Source of the DNA: an uncultured Gammaproteobacteria bacterium
GTDB taxonomy: Bacteria; Pseudomonadota; Gammaproteobacteria; Arenicellales; Poriferihabitantaceae
Assembly (NCBI GenBank): GCA_947259885.1
Contig: CAMYNW010000008.1
Span: 62,001 to 126,000, forward strand
Reading direction: 5' to 3'
Length of the DNA: 64,000 nucleotides
Positions within the stretch are counted from its first letter, which is position 1, and each line of letters opens with the position of its first letter. Under the pieces are notes generated by a model, which saw only the letters and a list, made by a program, of their open reading frames with translations, was not told where the DNA came from and did not search any database. The translations under genes and the position numbers were made by a program. Of the stretch, positions 1 to 8,761 are shown piece by piece.

Positions 1-506
1 TTTTCAGCAATTTCCTGGATCTCTGAATCTGAATTTGATGGATTGGTAATCTTGTAGTCGACCACATCTAGCGAAATCATCTTCAGCTCGATTACGTGTT
101 GCTGACAAACACCTCCATCTGAAACGAATACACTTCGAAGAACTTGATGCCGAGATAGGAGTTCATCGAGAGACCGCTCAAGCGCATCAATATCTAAGTT
201 ACCTTTAATTCGACCGTATATTGGGACATTATAAGCGGGGCATTTGTGGTCCATTTCATGCATAAACCAGAAACGCTGCTGGGCATGAGATAAAGGATAG
301 GTGCGCTCCTCTTCTCTGGTGTTATTGAACTCAGGTTTTTCCTTTATTAAAAGGAATTCGACTATTTCTTTCTTATGTGCGATTAATTCTGCTTTAAGTT
401 GTGTCGTCAGTTTGCCTTTTTGAGCGCGATATCGGAGACGATTCCCATCAAGCCAAAGCTCGATACCATGACTTTTTGCTTGACTAATTAGCTGTTCTAT
501 ATTCAC
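1..506 (-). CDS. Nonribosomal peptide synthetase, N-terminal fragment (TubC docking domain + start of condensation domain)
   Basis: The gene runs off the left edge, so only its first 168 codons are seen. It starts with GTG at 504-506, which overlaps the TGA stop of the preceding synthetase (GTGA), so the two are translated in series. Residues 1-50 have the features of a TubC N-terminal docking domain: a GIELWLDGNRLRYRAQKG stretch followed by a KAELIAHKKEIVEFL helix. From about residue 69 a condensation-type domain begins (YPLSHAQQRFWFMHEM), followed by a LLSRHQVLRSVF stretch. The catalytic HHxxxDG motif lies beyond the edge. Inference: this subunit accepts the peptide made by the upstream Cy-A-PCP-Ox protein and extends it. 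Its own adenylation specificity and total length are unknown. Confidence 0.88.
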   Translation of the reverse strand, partial: MNIEQLISQAKSHGIELWLDGNRLRYRAQKGKLTTQLKAELIAHKKEIVEFLLIKEKPEFNNTREEERTYPLSHAQQRFWFMHEMDHKCPAYNVPIYGRIKGNLDIDALERSLDELLSRHQVLRSVFVSDGGVCQQHVIELKMISLDVVDYKITNPSNSDSEIQEIAE

Positions 507-3500
507 AGGTCTCCTTCTTCAAAATCACTTTTATTTTTCAATAACTCCGAGGAGATCTGATGAAGCCCCGTCCATTTTTGTTCAACATTTGGCAATTTAC
601 CTCCCAATAGAGAATGAACAAGTACCTCATCCTCATCTAAATGCAATAGGCATCTGAAGCTCTCAAAGTCCAACCATCCGATTTGGCACAAACCAATTCC
701 ATTGATACTGGCCGAGCATTCAAGAGCATGTGACATGGCACCTGCTTCTAAAGTTGCAAAATGTTGACTTTGTTCTGCATAAATTGGGGCGATAGCACCA
801 AGTTTGACAACTAGAAAAATTGCAAAAGCAGCGCTATCGAAGATTGGTCGATTGATAAGCAAATCATATGAATGTTCAGGCACACTGCCTTTATTCGAAA
901 CACAAATCAATTGATGATCTGCGGGATCGTAGTAATAAAAACCCTCTTCGAGACCCAGAATTGAATCCGCTTTAACAAATAAATATGTGCGTATAGGATA
1001 GAGACTACCAGCAGACGCGTAGCCATATTTCGGTTCAGCATTCAGTGCTACCTGTTTTAGGCATTCAATAAATTGACCAAAGGAACGCAAGCTCAGTGGC
1101 TCGTCAGAAAATGAACGGTGGCTGCGTCGATTTATCGATTTTTCTAAAGCTTCATCCTCCGAAGCTGGTAATACCACACGCCGCTGATTCGGTGCATTCG
1201 ATCTCAAATTGGCCCTACTTGATTTGAATCGGACCCGATCAGCTGGATCCATAATCGGTTCAAAATTGCTAACAATCTGGTGATAAATATCATCAGGATT
1301 TTTTTCGGGAGAACGTTGAATCCGAGTATCGAACTGCTGCAAGGAATCAAGAGTATTCGCCAGATCGACCGCAGTTGGATGGCTGTAGAGAGTGTCAATA
1401 GGAACCCGGCACTTGAATTCTGCTTCTATGTGGTTGCCAATTCTCACCATATCAACTGATGTTGCTCCAAGTTTTAACCAGTTCGCAGATGGATCAATAT
1501 TCTTTAGATTTAATATCTCTTCAATTATTTGCGTGGCGCGTTGGGCAGTTCGCTTAGCATGTTGTCTGAATTCAACGTTTTCTTGTTGTAACTCGAATGG
1601 ATTAGGCAGTGCGCCTCGATCCACTTTGCCATTAACCGTAAGTGGGAAATATTCGATTTCCACAAAAATTGATGGAACAAGATAGGCTGGAAGCCTGTTT
1701 GAAGCATATTCCTTTACTTCCAGCGTATCGAATTGTGCATCTCGCTTGGATGTAACGTACGCGACTAGACGCTTGTCCGCATACCGGTCTCCTAAAGCGC
1801 TGACTACCACTTCTTCCACTGACGGATGAGTTGCGATCGAGTGCTCTATTTCACCAAGTTCGACTCTATATCCTTGGATCTTTACCTGTGAGTCTTCACG
1901 CCCTAGAAACTCGATATTCCCATCAGGTAAGAAACGACCCAGATCTCCAGTACGATAAAGGCGCTGATGGGTGTTTGGATTGGTAATAAAACTCGATTCG
2001 CTTTTTGCTTTATCGGCCCAATAACCGTGTGCCAAACCAGAGCCTCCAATATAAAGATCGCCAACCACCCAGACCGGACAAGGCAACAGTAATTCATTTA
2101 AAACGTAAAAAAACTGATTAGCCAACGGCTTGCCATATGGAATGGACTTAGACCATTCGTTATCGGTCTTGATTTCGTGAATAATTGACCAAATAGAAGC
2201 TTCGGTCGCGCCACCAAGACTTACGACTCTGGTGTCCGGGCTCTTCTCCTTTATTCTGTTTGGTAATGTGGGAGCGATCCAGTCTCCGCTTAATAGCGCG
2301 AGTCTCAATGACTCAGGAATGTTTAAATGCTGTAGCTCCAAATATTCGATATAAAGATTCATGATTGCTGGAACGGAATTCCAAATCGTTACCCGCTCTA
2401 AATTCATGATTTGGTGAAGGAGACTAGGATTCTGGGCGATATTTTCCTCCGGAATGACAATCGTTCCACCTGCCGCCAGCGTCCCAAAAATATCATAAAC
2501 CGAAAGATCAAAACTCAAGGAAGACAAAGCCAACACGTTGTCCTGACTTCCAACTGAGAACCGATGATTGATGTCGTTTATAGTGTTAACAGCTGACCGA
2601 TGATCGATCATTACACCCTTAGGTTCTCCAGTAGAACCAGAGGTGAAAATTACGTAAGCAAGGTCTTTTGGAGTTACTGTATCTTCTTCTTCGAAATTAG
2701 CAAATTCTTCCGGGTCCAGATCATTGACACATAGCGGGCGCACCGCTTCCGGCCACGGCAGTTCGTCCTTAACTTCGGATTGCGTCAGCGCAATTGATAT
2801 TTTTGTTTTTTCGTAGAGATGGATAAGGCGTTGCGCAGGAAGATTGCAATCGATGGGCACATAAGCAGCTCCTGCTTGCAGGATCCCAAGAACGGCAGCC
2901 ACCTGCTCCCAGCCCTTCTTCATAACCACTGCAACCAAGTCACCAGTCTGTATTCCCGCAGTGCAAAGTGCTTGTGCGACCTGCGCGGCGTGTTTGGCCA
3001 ATTCCCTATATGTTAAAACGCAATCCGATGACTTGACTGCAATGTAATCTGGTTGCAGCTTTGCTCTTTTTAGGAAGGCACCATGTAGCAAACCTTCACG
3101 TGGCTCAAGTAATTGAGGATCAGATATATTCGATAGCTCGTGTGCTCGAGGCACCAACCGTTGATGAAAGGGCAGAGCAGGTTCTGTCCAACTTGAGGGA
3201 TTATCTGCAAGAATCCTAAGTAGTTTGAGATACGTATCACTCATGTCTTCGATGAGTCCTGGTGGAAAGAGCTCGGATGCTGAAATCCAGTAACTGTGCA
3301 ATGCGCCGTCTACTTCCTGAAGAATATTATCTATCCACACCATCGGTGTCTGCCCGCCTCTGAATACCAGCGGTCCAGGCCAGTAATTTTGTTTATCGCC
3401 TTTGTCTGAGCTTCGCTTACGAGGCAGTCCTGTAAAGACGATTGGCATCGCAAAACCCAGTAATCCGCCGCTTGTAGTAATACGCTCGCGGACTAGATTC

Positions 3501-4486
3501 ACACAACTGTAGATCGAATTAGATCTATCATTCCACAATTGTGCTTGAATACGTTGGGCACGTTCTCGAAACGATTCTGATTTTCTGTTGTCAATTTCGA
3601 GCAATAATATCGATGTGAAACTGCCAACCAAGTCGCTTACTCTAGGGTGCACATCACTCCGATAGGGGACTGGAAGATTCAAGGTAAAGTGTGCACTTCT
3701 GCTCCACAATCCTAGTACTTCTGAATACGCAGCGAGAGCGATACCGGACGGAGTCAAGCTCTCTTGCCGGGCCCGATTCTTAAGTCTTGTCCATGATTCG
3801 CTGTCAAAGACCTTACACTGATATTGGTAGTCTGAGAGTGTTTGCGTGGGTTGATCGGTGACTAGGGGTAATTGCGGCGCCGAAGGAATAGATTCAAGAC
3901 GAGATGTCCAATAATCCTCAGCACGCGCGTATTCAAGTGAATCATGCGATAATTCGTGCAAGCGAATATATTCTTTAAACGTAAAATCGATAGGCCGCAG
4001 TTCTGTTTCAATGTTCTCATAAAGCTGACGCCATTCCTCAAGAAGAATAGCCGTACTTTCAGTATCCACGACTATCATATCTACCGCAAAATGAAGCCTT
4101 GACCGTACACCATCAATTTTAGTCAACCGAATATCAAATAGTGGCCATTCATCTATCTCCTTTTTTCCTCGATTCATTTGATTCCTGATTGATTGCAGTT
4201 CAGCTTCTACGATTTCGCAAGGACTTTCTCGAAGATCTAGGATGTCAAATTTGTAAGTTGGAACTTTGTCCAACACCTGTTGCATTCCATCTTCGAATAC
4301 AATTGCCCTTAACATCTCATGGCGCTTTACCAGTTTCTGCCAAGAATCCTCCAGTTTCATGTGATTAATATTTTTGCACTCGAACTCTCGATAGCTCTGT
4401 GACGAAGCGTTGCCGAATCCAAATGCGCCAGTACGGCCGACCCAATAGGCATTTTGGATTCCATTTAAGGGGAACTTATTAGACAT
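503..4486 (-). CDS. Nonribosomal peptide synthetase, Cy-A-PCP-oxidase (predicted cysteine to thiazole module)
   Basis: A 1327-residue single-module synthetase. Residues 5-430 are a heterocyclization domain: it opens PLNGIQNAYWVGR and has D136-MIVV-D141, the DxxxxD motif that replaces the HHxxxDG of ordinary condensation domains. Residues 465-960 are an adenylation domain with YVIFTSGSTGEPKG, SFDLSVYD, SLGGATEASIWS, YRTGDLGR and the A10 lysine K954. Read by eye, the pocket code is D-L-Y-N-L-S-L-I-W-K, the pattern known for cysteine. Residues 975-1050 are a carrier domain with the pantetheine serine S1010 in LGATS. Residues 1110-1300 are a nitroreductase-fold FMN oxidase (RRSHRSF, YASAGSLYP, QHFATLEAGA). 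Expected chemistry is Cys activation, condensation and cyclization to thiazoline, then oxidation to thiazole. It is the first gene of its operon, has no clear Shine-Dalgarno, and no acyl donor subunit precedes it here. Confidence 0.93.
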   Translation of the reverse strand: MSNKFPLNGIQNAYWVGRTGAFGFGNASSQSYREFECKNINHMKLEDSWQKLVKRHEMLRAIVFEDGMQQVLDKVPTYKFDILDLRESPCEIVEAELQSIRNQMNRGKKEIDEWPLFDIRLTKIDGVRSRLHFAVDMIVVDTESTAILLEEWRQLYENIETELRPIDFTFKEYIRLHELSHDSLEYARAEDYWTSRLESIPSAPQLPLVTDQPTQTLSDYQYQCKVFDSESWTRLKNRARQESLTPSGIALAAYSEVLGLWSRSAHFTLNLPVPYRSDVHPRVSDLVGSFTSILLLEIDNRKSESFRERAQRIQAQLWNDRSNSIYSCVNLVRERITTSGGLLGFAMPIVFTGLPRKRSSDKGDKQNYWPGPLVFRGGQTPMVWIDNILQEVDGALHSYWISASELFPPGLIEDMSDTYLKLLRILADNPSSWTEPALPFHQRLVPRAHELSNISDPQLLEPREGLLHGAFLKRAKLQPDYIAVKSSDCVLTYRELAKHAAQVAQALCTAGIQTGDLVAVVMKKGWEQVAAVLGILQAGAAYVPIDCNLPAQRLIHLYEKTKISIALTQSEVKDELPWPEAVRPLCVNDLDPEEFANFEEEDTVTPKDLAYVIFTSGSTGEPKGVMIDHRSAVNTINDINHRFSVGSQDNVLALSSLSFDLSVYDIFGTLAAGGTIVIPEENIAQNPSLLHQIMNLERVTIWNSVPAIMNLYIEYLELQHLNIPESLRLALLSGDWIAPTLPNRIKEKSPDTRVVSLGGATEASIWSIIHEIKTDNEWSKSIPYGKPLANQFFYVLNELLLPCPVWVVGDLYIGGSGLAHGYWADKAKSESSFITNPNTHQRLYRTGDLGRFLPDGNIEFLGREDSQVKIQGYRVELGEIEHSIATHPSVEEVVVSALGDRYADKRLVAYVTSKRDAQFDTLEVKEYASNRLPAYLVPSIFVEIEYFPLTVNGKVDRGALPNPFELQQENVEFRQHAKRTAQRATQIIEEILNLKNIDPSANWLKLGATSVDMVRIGNHIEAEFKCRVPIDTLYSHPTAVDLANTLDSLQQFDTRIQRSPEKNPDDIYHQIVSNFEPIMDPADRVRFKSSRANLRSNAPNQRRVVLPASEDEALEKSINRRSHRSFSDEPLSLRSFGQFIECLKQVALNAEPKYGYASAGSLYPIRTYLFVKADSILGLEEGFYYYDPADHQLICVSNKGSVPEHSYDLLINRPIFDSAAFAIFLVVKLGAIAPIYAEQSQHFATLEAGAMSHALECSASINGIGLCQIGWLDFESFRCLLHLDEDEVLVHSLLGGKLPNVEQKWTGLHQISSELLKNKSDFEEGDL

Positions 4487-4966
4487 TTTTGTGTTTTATA
4501 GAAATTAACTAACAACCGAAAGAATAAACTACTAGGCTAGACGCGTAATGTGAGTGAGTCAGCCTTGGACAAGAAGTATGAGTATAAAGGAGACAGTACC
4601 CCTAATATGCGGATTAATAACGGCAGTAAATCTTTTATACTCTCATTATATTTTATAGAAAGAATGTTTATGCATTGTATACGCAAGAAGATACAAGATA
4701 TGACACGACTAGGAAACACGCGTCTACATTGACGAATGCCACTGCAAATTATTTGCATAATTACGTTGCTCTATCTTATTTCCAATTACAGCAGTGCATT
4801 AATTACAGAGCTGCTTATTTATGTAGGCGCCCAAGCCTTACGAAAAGGAAGGCCGCATTGCCATAGTTAGAGAGTAAATGGTGTGATTGTAATTCGCATT
4901 GGAAATGCTAAATAGGGATTATATTTGTTCATGCGACTTTCCATGTTCTGAATAATGACAGAGTAG
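4487..4966. other. Intergenic region between divergent NRPS and HAD genes
   Basis: About 480 bases, AT-rich, with no convincing gene; the short open frames on both strands lack plausible ribosome sites and family features. It must hold the promoter of the synthetase operon (minus) and that of the HAD phosphatase (plus). A TATAAA box-like stretch lies just upstream of the synthetase start when read on the minus strand. I see no clear operator or attachment site. Confidence 0.5.
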
Positions 4967-5755
4967 ATGATCAGCGGACTTCTAATTGATCTAGATGGTG
5001 TTCTCTATCAGGGCGACAAACTGATCGCTGGCGCGAAACTAGTGGTTGATTGGATGGTTCACGAGAATATTCCGCACAAGTTTGTTACCAACACCACATC
5101 AAAACCACGTTCTGCGATCATCGAAAAGTTAAGCGCGTTGAAGATTGACGCGGCGGAGAAAGATATTCTTACGCCCCCTATTGCTGCTACTTCATGGCTA
5201 AAGGAACACACGTCAGGCCCCGCGGCACTGTTTGTGCCTGAAGCGACTAAACAAGACTTCATTGGAATCGATCAACTTCCGTCTGATGCCGAGAGCGGTG
5301 CCAGTGCGGTAGTGCTGGGTGATATCGGCGGCAGCTGGACATTTTCTGAGCTGAACCGCGCCTTTCGCTTGTTGATGGCGGAGCCAAAGCCTGCTTTGGT
5401 GGCGTTGGGTATGACACGTTACTGGCAGACCCAGTCGGGACTGCAGCTTGATGTGGCGCCGTTCGTCAAAGCGCTTGAGTATGCCGCGGATTGTGAAGCG
5501 GTAGTACTTGGAAAGCCATCACAAGAATTCTTTAATCAGGCGCTCTTGTCTTTGGATTGCGATGCGTCCGAAGCGATGATGATAGGTGATGATGTAGTGG
5601 GGGATGTGCAGGGCGCGCAGCGCGCAGGTATTCGCGGGGCGTTGGTAAAGACAGGAAAGTTCAGGCCGAGGGATCTGGAGGCAGACCCAATCCCAGACGT
5701 GGTGTTCGATTCAATTGCTGATCTGCCGGAATGGTGGACACAACGTTCTGACTAA
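4967..5755 (+). CDS. HAD superfamily subfamily IIA hydrolase
   Basis: 262 residues. Motif I is at the extreme N-terminus (D8-L-D10-G in LLIDLDGVLYQG), motif II is VTNTTSKPR, and motif IV is MIGDDVVGDVQGAQ near residue 205. The cap lies between motifs II and III, as in the NagD/phosphoglycolate-phosphatase-like group IIA. The substrate is probably a small phosphoester but cannot be named. It resembles the group that contains phospholysine/phosphohistidine phosphatase (LHPP). It ends 51 bases from the convergent cbbS. A link to RuBisCO (removal of 2-phosphoglycolate) is tempting, but that is only inference from position. Confidence 0.85.
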   Translation: MISGLLIDLDGVLYQGDKLIAGAKLVVDWMVHENIPHKFVTNTTSKPRSAIIEKLSALKIDAAEKDILTPPIAATSWLKEHTSGPAALFVPEATKQDFIGIDQLPSDAESGASAVVLGDIGGSWTFSELNRAFRLLMAEPKPALVALGMTRYWQTQSGLQLDVAPFVKALEYAADCEAVVLGKPSQEFFNQALLSLDCDASEAMMIGDDVVGDVQGAQRAGIRGALVKTGKFRPRDLEADPIPDVVFDSIADLPEWWTQRSD

Positions 5756-5806
5756 CCGCTGTGTCCACGATTCGTGTTCAAGAGGATTGGTTCAAAAAGT
5801 ATTAAT

Positions 5807-6160
5807 TCAAGCATTGCCCCGATAAATAACCATGGAAGTTCCCTGGCTCTGGGCATGATTGTCATAGCCGATCAACCGCACGTGGTTACCCGGATACGCG
5901 TTATGGCAATTCTGAACTTCGCGCAGAATAGTATCGACATCTGTCTGACCAAACATCGGCAGTTTCCACATATACCAATATGAGCTTCGAGCGTTTTCAG
6001 GTTCGGTATGCTCCACCGCAGGATTCCAGCCGCGAAAAACGATGTATTCCACCTGGCGGCGTGTTCGTTCCGCATCCATTTCCGGCAGGTATGAAAAAGT
6101 TTCGAACTTACGACTGTTCGCGTCGCTCAGTCTTGATTTAAATTCTCTAACTTCAGACAT
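5807..6160 (-). CDS. cbbS: Ribulose bisphosphate carboxylase small subunit (form I)
   Basis: 117 residues with the RuBisCO small-chain pattern: [10 protein letters not shown] near the N-terminus, [30 protein letters not shown] and a C-terminal HVRLIGYDN. It forms the L8S8 holoenzyme with the large chain encoded 28 bases upstream on the same strand, so the order is cbbL-cbbS. No cbbX, cbbQ or cbbO activase gene follows; instead a convergent HAD gene comes next. Confidence 0.97.
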   Translation of the reverse strand: MSEVREFKSRLSDANSRKFETFSYLPEMDAERTRRQVEYIVFRGWNPAVEHTEPENARSSYWYMWKLPMFGQTDVDTILREVQNCHNAYPGNHVRLIGYDNHAQSQGTSMVIYRGNA

Positions 6161-6188
6161 GTTGTTACCTCATTAATAATTTCGATGT

Positions 6189-7607
6189 TTACTGTGCGGC
6201 TACGTCGAGCTTGTCGACGGTATCGAAGTCGAAGGTGGTCTCTTTCCATGTCTCCATTGCCATGGCGAGTTCGGGACTATGCTTGGCGGCATCGGCTAGA
6301 ATCTGCTTGCCTTCGGCCTCCAAATTTTGTCCACGATTGCGCGCCTCGACGCAGGCCTCCAAAGCGACTCGGTTAGCCGTAGCACCTGCCGCATTACCCC
6401 AGGGATGACCAAGGGTGCCGCCGCCAAACTGGAAGCAGGCATCGTCACCAAAAATACTTACAAGCGAAGGCATGTGCCAGACGTGTATTCCCCCTGATGC
6501 GACCGGGAATACACCAGGCATGGCGCCCCAGTCCTGATCGAAAAAGATTCCGCGAGAGCGGTCTTCCTGGATATAGGATTCGCGCATCAGATCGATCCAA
6601 CCCAGGGTGGCATTCCTATCCCCTTCGAGCTTACCCACAACAGTACCGGAATGCAGATGGTCGCCACCTGACAGGCGAAGCAATTTGGTCAGCACTCTGA
6701 AGTGAATACCGTGATAGGGATTTCGATCGATAACCGCATGCATGGCGCGGTGAATATGCAACAACATACCATTTTCCCGACACCATTGAGCCAAACCCGT
6801 GTTGGCGCAGAATCCGCCAGTTAGATAGTCGTGCATGATGATGCGGGAGCCGAGTTCTTTCGCATACTCGGCGCGCTTATACATTTCTTCGGGTGTAGGT
6901 GCGGTGACATTAAGATAGTGGCCTTTACGTTCACCAGTTTCATCCTCTGCTTTGTTGACCGCTTCCATGACGTAATTAAAGCGCTGTCGCCATCTCATAA
7001 AAGGTTGCGAGTTAACGTTTTCGTCGTCCTTGGTCAGATCCAGTCCACCACGCAGGCATTCATAAACTGCGCGACCATAGTTCTTGGCCGACAGACCAAG
7101 CTTTGGTTTGATTGTGCAACCGAGCATGGCTCGGCCGTACTTATTAAAAATGTCACGTTCAACCTGAATCCCATGCGGCGGTCCGTTACAGGTCATCACA
7201 TAGGCAATGGGAAATCTAATATCTTCGAGTCTGAGCGAGCGCACTGCCTTGAAACCAAACACATTGCCTGCCAGGGAAGTGATGACGTTGACTACCGAAC
7301 CTTCCTCAAACAGGTCGATCGGGTAGGCGATCATGGCGTAATACGCGCTATCGTCACCCGGCACATCCTCAATGGCGTAGGCTCGGCCTTTGTAGTACTC
7401 AAGGTCAGTTAGCAGGTCAGTCCATACTGTAGTCCAGGTGCCGGTGGAGGATTCTGCAGCGACCGCTGCGGCGGCTTCTTCTCGTGGGACGCCTTCCTGA
7501 GCCACGATCTTGAAGCATGCCAGCAGGTCGGTATCTTTAGGGGTGTAATCCGGGGTCCAGTAGGATTCTTGGTAATGCTTCACTCCAGCGGAGTAGGCTT
7601 TTGACAT
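6189..7607 (-). CDS. cbbL: Ribulose bisphosphate carboxylase large subunit (form I)
   Basis: 472 residues, the normal form I length. Active-site elements are all present: CTIKPKLG (residues 164-171), [10 protein letters not shown] with the carbamylated lysine K193 and its metal ligands, HIHRAMHA (284-291), SGGDHLHSG and the loop-6 lysine K326 in VGKLEGD. The overall sequence is of the proteobacterial form IA/IB lineage; form IA is my reading. It carboxylates ribulose 1,5-bisphosphate in the cytosol or a carboxysome, but no carboxysome genes are seen here. A GAGAGAG ribosome site precedes the ATG by 7 bases. It is transcribed away from the transketolase remnant and phosphoribulokinase, from an AT-rich shared control region. 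Confidence 0.98.
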   Translation of the reverse strand: MSKAYSAGVKHYQESYWTPDYTPKDTDLLACFKIVAQEGVPREEAAAAVAAESSTGTWTTVWTDLLTDLEYYKGRAYAIEDVPGDDSAYYAMIAYPIDLFEEGSVVNVITSLAGNVFGFKAVRSLRLEDIRFPIAYVMTCNGPPHGIQVERDIFNKYGRAMLGCTIKPKLGLSAKNYGRAVYECLRGGLDLTKDDENVNSQPFMRWRQRFNYVMEAVNKAEDETGERKGHYLNVTAPTPEEMYKRAEYAKELGSRIIMHDYLTGGFCANTGLAQWCRENGMLLHIHRAMHAVIDRNPYHGIHFRVLTKLLRLSGGDHLHSGTVVGKLEGDRNATLGWIDLMRESYIQEDRSRGIFFDQDWGAMPGVFPVASGGIHVWHMPSLVSIFGDDACFQFGGGTLGHPWGNAAGATANRVALEACVEARNRGQNLEAEGKQILADAAKHSPELAMAMETWKETTFDFDTVDKLDVAAQ

Positions 7608-7868
7608 GGATTTACTCTCTCATCATCTAAATTTATGTCCGGTTTGTCGGCCGCGATCTCAGAATTCAGGTTCGTGGCGTGACAGTGATGACAGGATTAT
7701 AGAGATTTGTTATATAATTAAAAACTTAATGTTTATATCAAAATTATAAGCTATAACTTATTATTGAAAATAAGTATTACCTTATTAATAAATTCGAATA
7801 TATATTATTTTACTTATTATACGGTTTGCTTCAGGATTAACACCATAATTTTTTAACTTTGATTCTCA
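7608..7868. promoter_or_regulatory. AT-rich divergent control region of cbbLS, with inverted repeats
   Basis: About 260 bases, very AT-rich from 7700 to 7850, between cbbL (minus) and the transketolase remnant (plus). Two dyads are visible: TTATA-AGC-TATAA at 7744-7756, and ACTTATT / AATAAGT with a 6-base spacer at 7756-7775. CbbR, a LysR-type regulator, normally binds AT-rich dyads upstream of cbb operons, but no cbbR gene lies in this window, so assigning these sites to CbbR is inference. Confidence 0.45.
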
Positions 7869-8493
7869 TGAAATCCACTGAAGCCCTCCACAACTCGCAA
7901 ACGCGATTCGATTTTTGGCGATGGATGCTGTGGAGCAAGCTAATTCAGGCCATCCCGGAATGCCGATGGGCATGGCGGATACTGCCGAAGTGCTAAGGAA
8001 TCGTTATTTAAAACATAACCCTTCCAATCTTAGCTGGGCTGAGCGGGACCAGTTTGCTGTTTTCACGTCAGACGCTGGAGCATCAGGTGCGCAGTCACGA
8101 CAAGCTGCAGAACATCACACGCGGTGGTTACATTCTGCGAGATTGCCTTGGTGCCCCAGATGTTATTCTGATTGCAACCGGTTCCGAAGTGAGTCTTACA
8201 ATGCGCGCAGCAGAGATTCTGTCAGACTCAAGTTGCAATACATGAGTAGTGTCGATGCCATGCGCTGAACGCTTTGAACAGCAGAACCAAACGTATCGAG
8301 AACAGGTACTGCCGCAGGGCGTTCGCGCCCGTGGAGCTGTGGAAGGGGGGTGATTGACTGGCGGAAAAAATATGCCGGCCTTGATGGTGTAATCATCGGC
8401 ATCAATCGATTTGGTGAGTCCGCTCCGGCGAAAGATTTATATCAGCATTTTGGGATCACGATCGAAGCGATCGTGGACTCTGCGCAGTCGTAG
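7869..8493 (+). pseudogene. tkt: Transketolase remnant (large internal deletion, several frameshifts)
   Basis: Pieces of transketolase appear in the right order but in different frames. The N-terminal piece reads [20 protein letters not shown], then [10 protein letters not shown] and RYLKHNPSN to about 8050. It then jumps to a C-terminal piece ([30 protein letters not shown]), then [12 protein letters not shown] in another frame, then DWRKKYAGLDGV and NRFGESAPAKDLYQHFG, ending at TAG 8491-8493. Compared with an intact enzyme of about 660 residues, roughly 400 codons from the middle are gone, including the thiamine diphosphate-binding core, and at least three frame changes are needed. It cannot make a working enzyme. 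It sits where cbbT is commonly found in Calvin-cycle loci. Confidence 0.93.
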
Positions 8494-8761
8494 GGCGAAA
8501 TGACGCTTACTGAATCGGCTTAATTTAAGTCTCGCGACTCCAACAGTTAAAGCTCGGAAGATTACCCCGACCTTGAAAGATTTTTATTTTACGAGGCAAT
8601 TAACATGCCAATTATTATTTATTATTTGTTTTACCAGATGAAGGTTGTTCAGAGCGATGCCGCCTGTTCGAAGTATCCGACCATGCCGAATACTGAAATG
8701 AGTGCGGAATGGAATGCCGATAGGGGCTTGATCCCGTTGGGTCAATAATCGGGACAAAAAC

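Noticed and set aside
4537..4866. Small open frames between the synthetase and HAD genes
   Set aside because: Overlap each other on both strands, lack ribosome sites and resemble no known peptide; a biosynthetic small gene (MbtH type) would show an NxExQxSxWP motif, which is absent.
6831..7412. 193-residue plus-strand open frame within cbbL
   Set aside because: Antisense to the RuBisCO large subunit; translation shows no domain.
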